From Rhodovulum sp. (GTDB lineage Bacteria; Pseudomonadota; Alphaproteobacteria; Rhodobacterales; Rhodobacteraceae), in contig PALT01000028.1 in NCBI GenBank assembly GCA_002706605.1, positions 1-34,796 of the forward strand: a DNA stretch of 34,796 nucleotides, given 5' to 3'. The translations under genes were made by a program, and so were the position numbers. This document shows, piece after piece, positions 1 through 12,100 of the stretch (position 1 is the stretch's first letter; every line of letters starts with the position of its first letter). The notes beneath the pieces were generated by a model that was not told the origin of the DNA, did not search any database, and worked only from the letters and a program-made list of their open reading frames with translations.

Positions 1-2448
<2,448 letters not shown>

Positions 2449-2478
2449 GGGGTCCTCTTGTGGTCGATGCCGTCCAAC

Positions 2479-2496
2479 TTGGCACTTTCCTTGCAA
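2479..2496 (+). promoter_or_regulatory. Sigma-54 promoter of the flgB operon
   Basis: TTGGCACTTTCCTTGCAA matches the -24/-12 consensus, with GG at 2481-2482 and GC at 2493-2494 at the required 12-base offset. The predicted transcript start is near 2506, about 52 bases before the flgB ATG. Confidence 0.9.
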
Positions 2497-2510
2497 ATAA
2501 CGGTCCAGAT

Positions 2511-2524
2511 TGCCGGAACCGGCA
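2511..2524. promoter_or_regulatory. Inverted repeat in the flgB leader
   Basis: TGCCGGAACCGGCA is a perfect inverted repeat with 6-base arms and a 2-base centre. It lies just after the predicted sigma-54 start. It could be a regulator site or a small RNA hairpin with a GAAC loop. Function is not shown. Confidence 0.4.
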
Positions 2525-2558
2525 CGTAAAAAGTGTAATTAGTCAGAAAGACGGGCCA

Positions 2559-2945
2559 ATGACCTCGATCAGGGACCATCTGGGCGTACATGCAAGCGCG
2601 CTGCAACTGCGCGAACAGCGGACCGAAATCCTTGCGTCCAACATCGCGAACGCGGCGACGCCGGGCTTTAAGGCGCGGGATTTGAACTTTGCCGCGGAAC
2701 TGGAAAAGGCGGGGGGAATGGGCCCAATGAGCACCAGCCACGCGCGCCATATTCCGACCGGTGCGGGCGCGGGGGCGGGCGGCCTGTCCTACCGCGTGCC
2801 GACCAACCCGTCGCTGGACGGGAACACGGTCGAACTGGCGGTCGAGCAGATGGAGTTTTCCGAAAACGCCCTGCGCTATCAGACCAGCCTGACCCTGCTT
2901 AACCGTAAAATCACCGGTCTGATGACCGCCATCAAAGGGGAATAA
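2559..2945 (+). CDS. flgB: Flagellar basal-body proximal rod protein FlgB
   Basis: The product is 128 residues, normal for FlgB, and forms part of the proximal rod that joins the MS ring to the drive shaft. The N-terminal rod-family signature is clear ([16 protein letters not shown] near residues 22-37), and the C-terminal helix ([17 protein letters not shown]-like) is present. A GTG farther upstream would extend the frame, but that extension covers the sigma-54 promoter, so the ATG at 2559 is chosen. It is the first gene of the plus-strand rod-hook run, with flgC starting two bases after its stop. Confidence 0.95.
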   Translation: MTSIRDHLGVHASALQLREQRTEILASNIANAATPGFKARDLNFAAELEKAGGMGPMSTSHARHIPTGAGAGAGGLSYRVPTNPSLDGNTVELAVEQMEFSENALRYQTSLTLLNRKITGLMTAIKGE

Positions 2946-2947
2946 TC

Positions 2948-3364
2948 ATGTCCGAGGTTCGCAACGTATTCGACGTCGCCGCGCGCGCCATGTCCTCGCA
3001 AATGATGCGCCTGAACACGGTCGCATCGAACATGGCTAACGTAAATTCCGTCAGTTCCACGCCCGAGGGCGCGTTCCGCCCGCTGCGGCCTGTGTTCGAG
3101 GCACAGTATAGTGACGCCATGGCCCAATCGGGCCTGTCCACGGTGGATGTCTCGGGGGTTGTGTCGTTGAACCGCGAGGCGGCCAGCCTCTATCGCCCCG
3201 ACCATCCCTTGGCCGACGAGAACGGGTTTGTTTACCAATCCACCGTGAACGTAGACGAAGAGATGGTCGAAATGATGGAAGCCAGCCGCCAATACCAAAA
3301 TAATTTGGAGGTTGTTTCGACTGTTCGCGAAATGATGGCACGAACCGTGCAGATGGGCCGCTAA
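2948..3364 (+). CDS. flgC: Flagellar basal-body rod protein FlgC
   Basis: This 138-residue rod protein has the family N-terminus (RAMSSQMMRLNTVASNMANVN) and the conserved C-terminal helix that includes MVEMMEASRQYQNNLEV. FlgC stacks with FlgB and FlgF in the proximal rod and is exported through the flagellar type III system without a cleaved signal. The ATG follows a GGGGA ribosome site that overlaps the end of flgB, consistent with translational coupling. Length and motifs are typical for the family. Confidence 0.96.
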   Translation: MSEVRNVFDVAARAMSSQMMRLNTVASNMANVNSVSSTPEGAFRPLRPVFEAQYSDAMAQSGLSTVDVSGVVSLNREAASLYRPDHPLADENGFVYQSTVNVDEEMVEMMEASRQYQNNLEVVSTVREMMARTVQMGR

Positions 3365-3387
3365 GCCATCTGCAGAAAGGGTAGCCG

Positions 3388-4074
3388 ATGAGCACAACGA
3401 TTAACACAGCACAGGTCCCGGCGGGGGTTCAGGTCTATGACACCGATCCCGCCGTGCAAGGAAGTGGTGGCCAGACCGATCTGGGCCAAGAGGACTTTCT
3501 GCGCCTGATGACGGCGCAGTTGCAGAACCAAGACCCTCTGGAGCCGATGGATAACAGTCAATTCCTGGGCCAGATGGCCCAATTCTCAACGGTGGCGGGT
3601 ATCGAACAAATGAATGCGACATTGAACGCGGCAATCGGCGAAATGGGTCAGTTCCGCGTGGCAACGGCCTCCACCTTCCTTGGGCAGCAGGTTCTGGTGC
3701 CGGGCACCACCGCGCGTCCCGATGATGCGGGCACGATCCAAGGGGTGGTCGATCTGCCCAACGCCGTCGATAGCCTGACCGTCACCTACACCAACGCCGA
3801 AACCGGCGCGGTGCTGGCGGTGCAGGATTACGGCACGCAACCCGCCGGCCTGGTCGGGTTCAACTGGGATGAGATGCCACAGGATCTGGTCGATCAGAAC
3901 ACGCAGGTGCGCATCTCGATCGAGGCCGAAACGGCTACGGGTCCGGCGACCCTGACGCCCTCGGTCTTTGCCGAGGTCATGTCGGTCGAGATGTCGCCCG
4001 ACAATTCCGACATCACCCTGCAAATCGAAGATTACGGCGCAATGAACAGCATGGAGGTCACGGTCCTGCGCTAA
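3388..4074 (+). CDS. flgD: Flagellar hook-capping protein FlgD
   Basis: The protein is 228 residues. The conserved FlgD N-terminal segment is present near residues 30-75 (FLRLMTAQLQNQDPLEPMD, then SQFLGQMAQFSTVAGIEQMN). This is followed by the beta-rich FlgD Ig-like and tudor-like region. FlgD caps the growing hook and guides FlgE assembly. It lies between flgC and flgE, with a 23-base gap after flgC that holds a purine-rich ribosome site (AGAAAGGG). The order flgB-C-D-E is the usual one. Confidence 0.96.
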   Translation: MSTTINTAQVPAGVQVYDTDPAVQGSGGQTDLGQEDFLRLMTAQLQNQDPLEPMDNSQFLGQMAQFSTVAGIEQMNATLNAAIGEMGQFRVATASTFLGQQVLVPGTTARPDDAGTIQGVVDLPNAVDSLTVTYTNAETGAVLAVQDYGTQPAGLVGFNWDEMPQDLVDQNTQVRISIEAETATGPATLTPSVFAEVMSVEMSPDNSDITLQIEDYGAMNSMEVTVLR

Positions 4075-4106
4075 GGCAGGCACCGTTCACCAAGGAGTAC
4101 CAGTAA

Positions 4107-5366
4107 ATGTCAGTAAATATTGCAGTCACGGGCCTGAATGCGGCCCAGACCGACATCGCCAATACCTCAAATAACATCGCCAACGTGGGCACGATCGGCT
4201 ATCGCGCCAGCAGCACCGAGTTCGGCGATATGTACACCAGTTCCCCCTACACGGACCCCAGCACCACGGTGGGGTCGGGCACGGAACTTTTGGCCGTCAA
4301 ACAGGACTTTAGCCAAGGTACCGTCACCAACACCGGCAACACGCTGGACATGGCGTTGCAAGGGGCAGGGTTCTTTGTGATGCAGACCGAGTTGGACGGC
4401 GGGTCCGAGATTTACACCCGCGCGGGGTCCTTTGGTCTGGACTCGGACGGCTATGTGGTGGACTCGGGCGGTAATTTCCTCATGGCCTATCCCGTCGCCG
4501 AAAACGGCGAAGTCCTGTCGATGGAAAACAGCGCCCTGCAACCGGTGTCGATCCCGCTGCAATCGGGCAATGCGACCGCGACCACCGCGATTGATATGTC
4601 GGTGAACCTGTCGACCACAGACAGCGGACAGCAGGCCGCCGTGCCCCCCGCCGCCGCGTTCGATTTCACCGATCCGACCACCTACGCCTCAAGCTCACCC
4701 ATCAGCGTTCTGGACGCCGAGGGCAAGTCGCTGGACGCGATGGTTTATTACGTGAAGACCGCTGAACCCGATGGGGTGAACACGGAAACCACCTATACCG
4801 CCTATCTGGTGGTTGAGGACGAAATCCTGACCCCCGCCAATCCTGCGGATGCAGAGCTGACCTTTGATCAGTTCGGCCTGCAACTGACCGGCAACGCGCC
4901 GGTGGATTACAGTTCGGCGAATTACGATCTGTCGGTGGATATGTCGGGCTCGGGCCTGCAACAGAACGCCACCGCCGTCATCAGCTATGCCCAGAACGGC
5001 GAACAGGTCAAAGGACTGAGCGGTCTGGAGATCGACAATAACGGCGTGGTCTATGCCAGCTATGGCGACGACCTGCCCACGGCAGTGGCGCAGGTGGCCT
5101 TGGCCAACTTCTCCAACCCGCAAGGCCTAAAACCCATCGGCAGCGCGGATTTCACCGTCTCGACCGACAGCGGCCTGCCGATCATGGGGCAGGCGGGCAA
5201 GGCGGGCTTTGGCGAGTTGCGCTCGTCCGCTCTTGAGAGTTCCAACGTCGATCTGACCGAGGAACTGGTCAATCTGATCTCGGCCCAGCGGAACTATCAG
5301 GCCTCGGCCAAGGCGCTTGAGACCTCCTCGGGTCTGGCCCAGAGCATCATCAACATCCGGAACTAA
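4107..5366 (+). CDS. flgE: Flagellar hook protein FlgE
   Basis: The 419-residue product carries the rod/hook N-terminus (VTGLNAAQTDIANTSNNIAN) and a C-terminal coiled region (VDLTEELVNLISAQRNYQAS) that ends in SIINIRN. FlgE polymerises into the hook, the universal joint between rod and filament. The length is normal for FlgE and the central region is beta-rich, as expected for the outer hook domains. An AAGGAGT ribosome site precedes the ATG. The flgF ATG follows 12 bases after its stop. Confidence 0.96.
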   Translation: MSVNIAVTGLNAAQTDIANTSNNIANVGTIGYRASSTEFGDMYTSSPYTDPSTTVGSGTELLAVKQDFSQGTVTNTGNTLDMALQGAGFFVMQTELDGGSEIYTRAGSFGLDSDGYVVDSGGNFLMAYPVAENGEVLSMENSALQPVSIPLQSGNATATTAIDMSVNLSTTDSGQQAAVPPAAAFDFTDPTTYASSSPISVLDAEGKSLDAMVYYVKTAEPDGVNTETTYTAYLVVEDEILTPANPADAELTFDQFGLQLTGNAPVDYSSANYDLSVDMSGSGLQQNATAVISYAQNGEQVKGLSGLEIDNNGVVYASYGDDLPTAVAQVALANFSNPQGLKPIGSADFTVSTDSGLPIMGQAGKAGFGELRSSALESSNVDLTEELVNLISAQRNYQASAKALETSSGLAQSIINIRN

Positions 5367-5378
5367 GGATAATCCGCC

Positions 5379-6140
5379 ATGGATCGGATGATCTTCACCG
5401 CCCTGAATGCGCTGCATAACATGCGCGACACCCGTGTCATGCAGGCGCAGAACCTTGCCAACCAGAACGTGCCGGGGTTCCGTGCCGATCTACCGAACGA
5501 GGGCAGCACCAGCTTTCTCGAGGCGATGGGCAGTGAAACCACCCGCGCGTTCCAGTTGGAAATGGGCAAGAGCGGGTTTTCCGATGAGGCGGGTTTCCTG
5601 TCCCCGACCGGCGAGGCGATGGACATCGCCATTGCCGATCAGGGCTATTTCTACATCCAGCCCGAAAACGGCGACCCCGCCCTCAGCCGTCGCGGCGATC
5701 TGCGACAGGGGGCGGACGGTGTGCTGCGTGACGGGGCGGGAAATGCCCTGCTCGACACGGCACTGGCCCCCATCGCCCTGCCGCCGCACCGGTCGGTGAC
5801 GATCAACGAGGTGGGCGAGATCTGGATCGAACCTGTGGGCGGTGCGCCGGGCGCGACCCAGCTGGCCGCAACGATCGCGACCGTCATTCCCGATAACTCT
5901 GTGCGCCTGTCGAAATCCGAGGACGCCAATATCCGCAACCTTGATGGCGATCTGCCCCCGCCCAATCAGGGCGGCAAGGTGTTGCAGGGCGTGCTAGAGG
6001 GCAGCAACGTCAATACGATCAACGAATTGATCATGCAGATCGAAAACCAGCGGTCCTTTGAATTCGGCGTCCAACTGGTCACCACGGCCAAGGAACTGGA
6101 CGAGGCGGGCGCGCGTCTGTTGCGCATGCCCGAGGGGTAA
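5379..6140 (+). CDS. flgF: Flagellar basal-body rod protein FlgF
   Basis: The 253-residue product sits between flgE and flgG and has a diverged rod-family N-terminus (ALNALHNMRDTRVMQAQNLANQNVPGFRAD). Its C-terminus keeps the pattern seen in FlgF and FlgG (LEGSNVNTINELIMQIENQRSFEF). FlgF forms the outer part of the proximal rod. Assignment as FlgF rather than FlgG rests on gene order and on the next gene being a near-canonical FlgG. The predicted flgG promoter follows its stop by about a dozen bases. Confidence 0.92.
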   Translation: MDRMIFTALNALHNMRDTRVMQAQNLANQNVPGFRADLPNEGSTSFLEAMGSETTRAFQLEMGKSGFSDEAGFLSPTGEAMDIAIADQGYFYIQPENGDPALSRRGDLRQGADGVLRDGAGNALLDTALAPIALPPHRSVTINEVGEIWIEPVGGAPGATQLAATIATVIPDNSVRLSKSEDANIRNLDGDLPPPNQGGKVLQGVLEGSNVNTINELIMQIENQRSFEFGVQLVTTAKELDEAGARLLRMPEG

Positions 6141-6152
6141 AATCCCGCGACT

Positions 6153-6170
6153 TGGCACAGGCCTTGCACA
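6153..6170 (+). promoter_or_regulatory. Sigma-54 promoter of flgG
   Basis: TTGGCACAGGCCTTGCAC has GG at 6155-6156 and GC at 6167-6168, the exact sigma-54 geometry. The predicted start is near 6180, 40 bases before the flgG ATG. It lies in the only sizeable gap of the flgB-flgL run. Confidence 0.9.
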
Positions 6171-6219
6171 GATAGTCTGACCCCACTGTTCGGGGATACG
6201 AGTATCAGGAGTGCAGTCT

Positions 6220-7008
6220 ATGTCAGCCAGTGCAATGCACGTCGCCAAGACCGGTTTGAATGCCCAGCAATCCCGCATTCAGGTCATTTCCAACAACCTG
6301 GCCAACGTCAATACGACCGGTTTCAAACGGGATCGGGCCAATTTTGAATCGCTGCTCTATCAGGTCTATCGCCCCGGTGGCGCGCAGACGTCCGAGGCGA
6401 CACAGCTGACCTCGGCCTCGGCCATCGGCACGGGCGTGCGCATGGTCAGCACGGAAAAGCTCTATACCCAAGGCTCGATGATGAACACCGACAACGCATT
6501 GGACGTTGCGGTGGACGGCATGGGGTTCTTTCAGGTGCTACTGCCCGACGGGCGGATCGGCTATACGCGCAACGGTTCGTTCTCGCTGAACGCCGAGGGC
6601 ACGCTGACGACATCCAGTGGCTATGTGGTCCAGCCCGAAATCAACATCCCCCAAGACGCGTTGAACCTCACGATTTCCGCCGACGGGATCGTGTCCGTGA
6701 CCCAGCCCGGCGCGGTTGACCCCCAAGAGGTGGGCCAGCTGACCCTTGCGACATTCGCCAACCCCCGTGGTCTGGAACCGGTGGGCGAGACGTTCGTCGT
6801 CGAAACCGTGGCCAGTGGCGCGCCGGTGGTCGGCGCCCCGTTGCAGGACGCGACCGGCAAGCTGGTCCAAGGCTCGCTTGAGGCGTCCAACGTCAATGTG
6901 GTGCAGGAGCTGGTCGATATGATCGAGGCCCAACGCGCCTATGAGGTGAACTCAAAATCCATCTCGGCCTCGGACGAGATGATGCGCTTCTTGTCGAATA
7001 ATCTGTAA
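6220..7008 (+). CDS. flgG: Flagellar distal rod protein FlgG
   Basis: This 262-residue distal rod protein is close to canonical. It has MHVAKTGLNAQQSRIQVISN at the N-terminus, NLANVNTTGFKRDRANFE next, and SLEASNVNVVQELVDMIEAQ near the C-terminus. FlgG forms the driveshaft inside the P and L rings. The ATG at 6220 is preferred over an in-frame GTG at 6211, because AGGAG lies eight bases before the ATG and 262 residues is the usual family length. It has its own sigma-54 promoter and begins the flgG-H-I-J-K-L subcluster. Confidence 0.96.
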   Translation: MSASAMHVAKTGLNAQQSRIQVISNNLANVNTTGFKRDRANFESLLYQVYRPGGAQTSEATQLTSASAIGTGVRMVSTEKLYTQGSMMNTDNALDVAVDGMGFFQVLLPDGRIGYTRNGSFSLNAEGTLTTSSGYVVQPEINIPQDALNLTISADGIVSVTQPGAVDPQEVGQLTLATFANPRGLEPVGETFVVETVASGAPVVGAPLQDATGKLVQGSLEASNVNVVQELVDMIEAQRAYEVNSKSISASDEMMRFLSNNL

Positions 7009-7022
7009 AAGGTAGCCCGTTT

Positions 7023-7682
7023 ATGAAAACCCCGATCCTGTGTTTGGCGGCCCTGTCGCTTGCGGCCTGTTCCACCGATATCGAAAACGCCCGCAGCGCT
7101 GATTACGCGCCGGTCTATCCCGTGAATGCCCCCGTTGATGACGGGTTGATGCCCACGGGCGCGATCTATGGCGGGGGGGCGGCGGGCCTGTTCGCCACCG
7201 ACCGCCGCGCGGCGCAGGTGGGTGATATCCTGACCGTGGAACTGTCCGAGAATTTCGCGGCCAGCAAATCCCAAGGCTCTTCCACCAGCAAGACCGACAA
7301 TTACGGCGTCGATATTCCCGATATCCTGACGGGCGGGTTTGATGACGCGTTGCTGGGGGGCGGGTCGTCCTCGTCCTTTAGCGGGACAGGCTCGGCCACC
7401 CAGAGCAACTCTCTCACCGGTCGCATGTCGGTCAGCGTTGTGCGGGTGTTTCCGGGCGGCAACCTTGAAATCCTTGGTCAGAAAAAGCTGACCCTGAACA
7501 ATGGCGATGAATACATTCGCCTGTCGGGGATCGTGCGTCAGGCCGACATCAGTTCCGGCAATATTGTCCAGTCCGAGCGGATCGCCAACGCCGAAATCAA
7601 ATACATCGGTGCGGGCCAGATCGCGGATGCGGGCAAAAAGGGGTGGCTCAGCCAGACCCTCGATACGATTTCTCCGTTCTGA
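7023..7682 (+). CDS. flgH: Flagellar L-ring lipoprotein FlgH
   Basis: The 219-residue product begins with a lipoprotein signal peptide, with the lipobox LAAC at residues 13-16, so it should be anchored in the outer membrane as the L ring around the rod. The mature part shows FlgH features: the AAQVGDILTVELSENFAAS segment, the Gly/Ser-rich middle, and a C-terminal stretch (GGNLEILGQKKLTLNNGDEY, then LSGIVRQADIS). It lies 14 bases after flgG and 21 bases before flgI, as in a normal ring operon. Confidence 0.96.
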   Translation: MKTPILCLAALSLAACSTDIENARSADYAPVYPVNAPVDDGLMPTGAIYGGGAAGLFATDRRAAQVGDILTVELSENFAASKSQGSSTSKTDNYGVDIPDILTGGFDDALLGGGSSSSFSGTGSATQSNSLTGRMSVSVVRVFPGGNLEILGQKKLTLNNGDEYIRLSGIVRQADISSGNIVQSERIANAEIKYIGAGQIADAGKKGWLSQTLDTISPF

Positions 7683-7703
7683 TCTGAGGTAAAGGATCCG
7701 GTT

Positions 7704-8828
7704 ATGCGTGTGTTTTTGCGGTGTGTTCTGGCCCTGGCCCTCTGCGTTGCGCCCACTGGGGTGATGGCGGACCGGCTCAAGGATATGGCCTCGGTCGCCG
7801 GTGTGCGTTCCAACCCGTTGGTGGGCTATGGGATCGTGGTCGGCCTTTCGGGGACGGGGGACGGCAATTCGCGCCTGACGCTGCAATCCATGCAATCGCT
7901 GATCTCGCGTCTGGGGTTGGAAACGGACACCACAGACCTGAACGCCAAGAACGCCGCCGCCGTGATGGTGACGGCGGAACTGAGCCCGTTCATGAAGCCC
8001 GGTCAACAGATGGACGTCACCGTATCGACCGCCGGTCAGGCCAAGTCGCTGAAGGGCGGGACGTTGTTGATGACGCCCCTGATGGGGGCCGATGGGGAGG
8101 TCTATGCGATCGCGCAGGGCAACCTTGTCGTGGGGGGGCTTGGGGTTGAGGGCGGCGATGGCTCGTCCCTGACCGTGAACATCCCGACCGTGGGCCGCGT
8201 GCCCGGCGGCGGCATGGTCGAACGCACCGTGCCAACCGCCTTTCTGGACAGCGAGTTCATGATCCTGAACCTGCACCGTCCCGATTTTTCCACCGCCGCC
8301 GCCGTGGCCGAGGCGGTGAATGAGATCTTCGGCCCCGAGGTCGCCGTGCCGCTGGACGGGACATCGGTGCGTGTGCGCGCGCCGTCCAACCCCGCACAGC
8401 GCGTGTCGTTCATGGGTCTGTTGGAGAGCATTGAGGTCGATCCCGCCCCGCCGCCCGCACAGGTCATCGTCAACGCCCGCACTGGCACGATTGTCATCGG
8501 CGGCAATGTCCGCGTGACCCCCGCCGCCGTCACCCATGGCAGTTTGACCGTCCGCGTGAATGAGGATTTCAACGTCGATCAGGGCGCAACGGTTGTTGCT
8601 GGCAATGGCGGCGTGGTCGTGGCCCCCGATGATCCCGTGGTGACGCCCGACACGCAGGTCACCGCGTTTGAGGAACCCGCCAAGGCGTTTGTGTTCGATC
8701 CCGGTGTCTCGCTGTCCTCGCTGGTCGATGCGATCAACGCGGTGGGGGCGACCCCGTCCGATCTGGTCGCGATCCTTGAGGCGCTGCATCAAACCGGTGC
8801 CCTGCGCGCCGAACTGATCGTGATCTAG
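7704..8828 (+). CDS. flgI: Flagellar P-ring protein FlgI
   Basis: The 374-residue product has a Sec signal peptide (cleavage expected after GVMA, residue 22-23). The hallmark FlgI segment starts right after it ([20 protein letters not shown] and [12 protein letters not shown]). FlgI assembles the P ring in the peptidoglycan layer and normally needs the chaperone FlgA, which is not in this window. Its length is normal for the family. The downstream flgJ start is 9 bases after its stop. Confidence 0.96.
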   Translation: MRVFLRCVLALALCVAPTGVMADRLKDMASVAGVRSNPLVGYGIVVGLSGTGDGNSRLTLQSMQSLISRLGLETDTTDLNAKNAAAVMVTAELSPFMKPGQQMDVTVSTAGQAKSLKGGTLLMTPLMGADGEVYAIAQGNLVVGGLGVEGGDGSSLTVNIPTVGRVPGGGMVERTVPTAFLDSEFMILNLHRPDFSTAAAVAEAVNEIFGPEVAVPLDGTSVRVRAPSNPAQRVSFMGLLESIEVDPAPPPAQVIVNARTGTIVIGGNVRVTPAAVTHGSLTVRVNEDFNVDQGATVVAGNGGVVVAPDDPVVTPDTQVTAFEEPAKAFVFDPGVSLSSLVDAINAVGATPSDLVAILEALHQTGALRAELIVI

Positions 8829-8837
8829 GGGGCAGTG

Positions 8838-9149
8838 ATGGACCTGCCCAGCATTTCACGCTCTGGCCTGCCACTGAATGCGGGCGCCCCTGATGCCACC
8901 CAGCGTGAGCAGCAGTTGCAAGAGGCCGCCCGTGCGTTCGAGAGCATTTTCCTGCAACAGATGATGAAGGCCGGTCGCAACACAGAACTGGGCGATGACC
9001 TGTTTGGCAGTTCCGCCGTCGATACCACCCGCGATCTGCTGGACGAGGCCGTCACGAACAGCGCGACCAACGGGCCGGGTCTGGGCATTGCCGAGGCGGT
9101 CTATGACCAATTCGCCCCCCATGTTCTGGGCAGGGGGTATAAACGATGA
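8838..9149 (+). CDS. flgJ: Rod-cap protein FlgJ, single-domain form
   Basis: The 103-residue product matches only the N-terminal rod-binding domain of FlgJ (AARAFESIFLQQMMKAGRNT, then DLFGSSAVDTTRDLLDE). The C-terminal muramidase domain of enterobacterial FlgJ is absent. In R. sphaeroides the same arrangement is compensated by SltF, and an SltF-type gene lies downstream here. The ATG at 8838 is chosen over the GTG at 8835, with AGGGGG a few bases upstream. The last four bases overlap the flgK start (ATGA), suggesting translational coupling. Confidence 0.93.
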   Translation: MDLPSISRSGLPLNAGAPDATQREQQLQEAARAFESIFLQQMMKAGRNTELGDDLFGSSAVDTTRDLLDEAVTNSATNGPGLGIAEAVYDQFAPHVLGRGYKR

Positions 9150-12100
9150 CCACCACCGGCAATCTGATGAACGTGGCCCTGAGCGGGCTACAGGCCTATC
9201 GCACCGCGCTGGGCGTCACGGGTGAAAACATCGCCAATGTCGAGACCGAGGGCTATCACCGCCGCGATACGGTCCAAGAGGAACTGCGCGGGGCACAGCC
9301 CACGGCCTTTGTCTCGGGCACCTCGGGGCAGGGGGTGCGCGTCACCGATATCCGCCGTGCTTTTGACTCGTTGCTGGCGGATCGGGCGCGCGATACCGGA
9401 TCGGCCCTGTCAGCCGCCGAAACATACCTGCCCGCGATTGAACAGCTTGAGGAACGGATGACGCCGGGCCTTGGCGGGCCGATCGATTCACTGGACAAGA
9501 TGTTCAACGCCATGACGGGTGCCGCCGTTGCCCCCGACGATATCGGGTTGCGCAATGTGCTGATTGAGGCCGCAGATGCCTTTGCCGCCTCCGTGCGCGA
9601 TCTGGCCGCCGATCTGACTGCCCTCAGCGAGAGCCTGATGGACCGCGCGACCAAGACCGCGACCATGGGCACCGAAATCCTGCGCCAACTGGCCGAGACC
9701 CAAGAGGTGCTGAACGCCACCGGCGACAGTGCGGCGCGCAACTCGATCCTCGACCGGCGGGACAAGCTGCTGTCCGATCTGGCGGGGATCGTTGAGATCA
9801 GCGTGACGCTGGATGATCGCGATATGGCGACCGTGACCCTTGGGGATAATCCGCAGGGTCCGATCCTGTTGGAGCGGGGCCGCGCGGCGACCCTGTCGGT
9901 GACCGAAACGGGGTTGGTCGAGGTGACACCAGGCACCGTCGGGGCCACGACCCAGACGCGCATCCCGTCGGGCGGTCAGGTGCAGGGCCTTTATGACGCG
10001 CTGGGCGTGGTTGCTGATACGCTGGTCGATCTGAACGATTGGGCGCGCGGTCTGGCCGCCGAGATCAACGCGGTGCACGCCAATGGCGTCGATCTGGACG
10101 GGCAACCGGGCGGGGATATCTTTTCGCTGGACGGCTATGCGGTGACACCGGCGGTGATCAACCGTGGCACCGCCTATGCCGAGGTCGAGTTGAACGATGG
10201 CGGCCCCGCGCCAAGCGCGCCGATGCTGTTTGTCTTTGACGGGGCCGAATGGCAGGGCACGGATGGTGACGGGAACGCGATTGGCGCGGGCGCGGGGCGC
10301 ATCAACCTGCCGGGCCTTAGCGTGAATTTCTATGGCGACGCCGAGGCGGGCGATGCCCTGTCGCTGTCGCCGACGGATGGGGCGGCGTTGAACATGACGC
10401 TGGTCCTTGACGATCCGCGCCGGATCGCCGCCGCAGGATCGGTCATTCTGGCGGCTGCGCCCGAAAACACGGGCACCGGTGTGATTTCCGCCGCGCCCTC
10501 GCGCCCTGATGCACCCGAAGGGGTTACCGATCTGTCCACCATCTTTGGCGCGGCCCCAAATGGCACCGATGCAGTGACGTTTTTGCAGGGCGGCGCGGTC
10601 GGGGTCATTCCGGCGGGGGCGGGGTCCGCGACCCTTTATAGCCTTGGCCAGCAATCCCAGATGCAATTCCCCGTCGGGACCGGCGCGGCGGGGGGATCGC
10701 CCCTGAACGTGACGGTGGATGGGGTCGCCTATAGCTTTGATCTGACCGCGCTCCCCGCGTGGGGGGATTTGGACGGTTTGGCGACGGCCCTGAACGGGCC
10801 CGATGTGATGACCGGCGATGAAATCACGTTGGGACAGGCGGGGGTGTTTGCCTCGGTTCAGGACGGGGCGCTGACCCTGACCGCCGGTTCGGGCACGATC
10901 GACGCGGCAAGTTTCGCGGGAACCGCCGCCGCCGTGACCGAAATCGCCGCCGACGGATCGGATGTGCGCGTGTTCACGCGCGAGGGACGGCAGTTGTCCG
11001 GCCCGCCCCTGACCCCCGAAGAGGCGGCGGCGTTCATCACCCAAGGCAACGGGTTTGTCGAGGGCGCGACCTATGACACGTCCCTGTTGAACCGCGCCGA
11101 AGGCTATCGCGCCCTGACCCAGACACGGGCCAATGCGGCGGGGGATTACCGCGCCGACATCGGGGCGACCTATCCGGTGGTGACGTGGTCGGGCACCGTG
11201 CCCGCGCCCGCCGACCCGATCAGCGACGTGTCCCTGTGGCTACAGGGCGACGCGATCGGCACGGTCACCTTGCCCCAAGGCAGCAGCGCCAAGCGCGCCG
11301 CCGAAACCCTGTCCGACGCCTTCCCCGTCGCGGTCACGGCCAGCACGCGGGTGATGCTGGAAATCCCCGATGACGGGGCGGTCAGCTTTAGCCTTGAGGG
11401 CGACAACCTGACCCCGCTGGCCCTGAGCACAACGGTGTCGGGCGACAATCTGGGCACCCTCACGGATGAGATCAACACCCTGTCGGGCCAGACCGGTATC
11501 CGCGCGGAACTGTCGCCGGACCGGTCCCGCATCCTGCTGTCCCATGATCAGGGCGAAACGATCACCCTGTCGCGGTTCACCCATTCCGCAGGCGGGGCGG
11601 TGAACCTGACCCGCGTCGATGATGCGGGCGCGGCGATTGAGGGCGCAACGACCCTTGGCGGAGCGACGGGCGTGGATGCGGCGCGGCTGCGTGGGGTGAT
11701 GACCCTGACCTCGCCACAGGAATTCGATCTGACCGTGGATGGCATCGCCGCCAGCACCGCGCGCGACACGCTGCAATCGGGGATGGTGATGCGACAGGTG
11801 TCGCAGGCCGGAGGGGCGCAGGCGTTCACCTTTGCCTTTGATCCCGCGATTGACGCCAGTCAGGGCGATGGGGTCAGTTCACTGGCCGGTGGGGCGCAAT
11901 ACGACATGGCAATCGACACCGGCGCGGGCGATCCGTGGGCGGTGACCGTCACCAGCCTGTCGGACGATCTGCAAACCAACGCCGATGTGGCCGCCGCCAT
12001 CGCCGCCGCCTATCGCGAAGATGCCCCGACCAGCCGGATCACCGGTCGCGCCCTTACCGCGCTGCCCGCCGATGGTCTGGGGACCAGCGTGTTTCTGGGC

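Noticed and set aside
2460-2558. Upstream GTG start extending FlgB by 33 residues
   Set aside because: The extension contains the sigma-54 promoter and is not part of the FlgB family.
6939-8792. 617-residue minus-strand frame opposite flgG, flgH and flgI
   Set aside because: It mirrors canonical FlgH and FlgI coding sequence and has Arg/His/Gly-rich composition typical of antisense frames in high-GC DNA.
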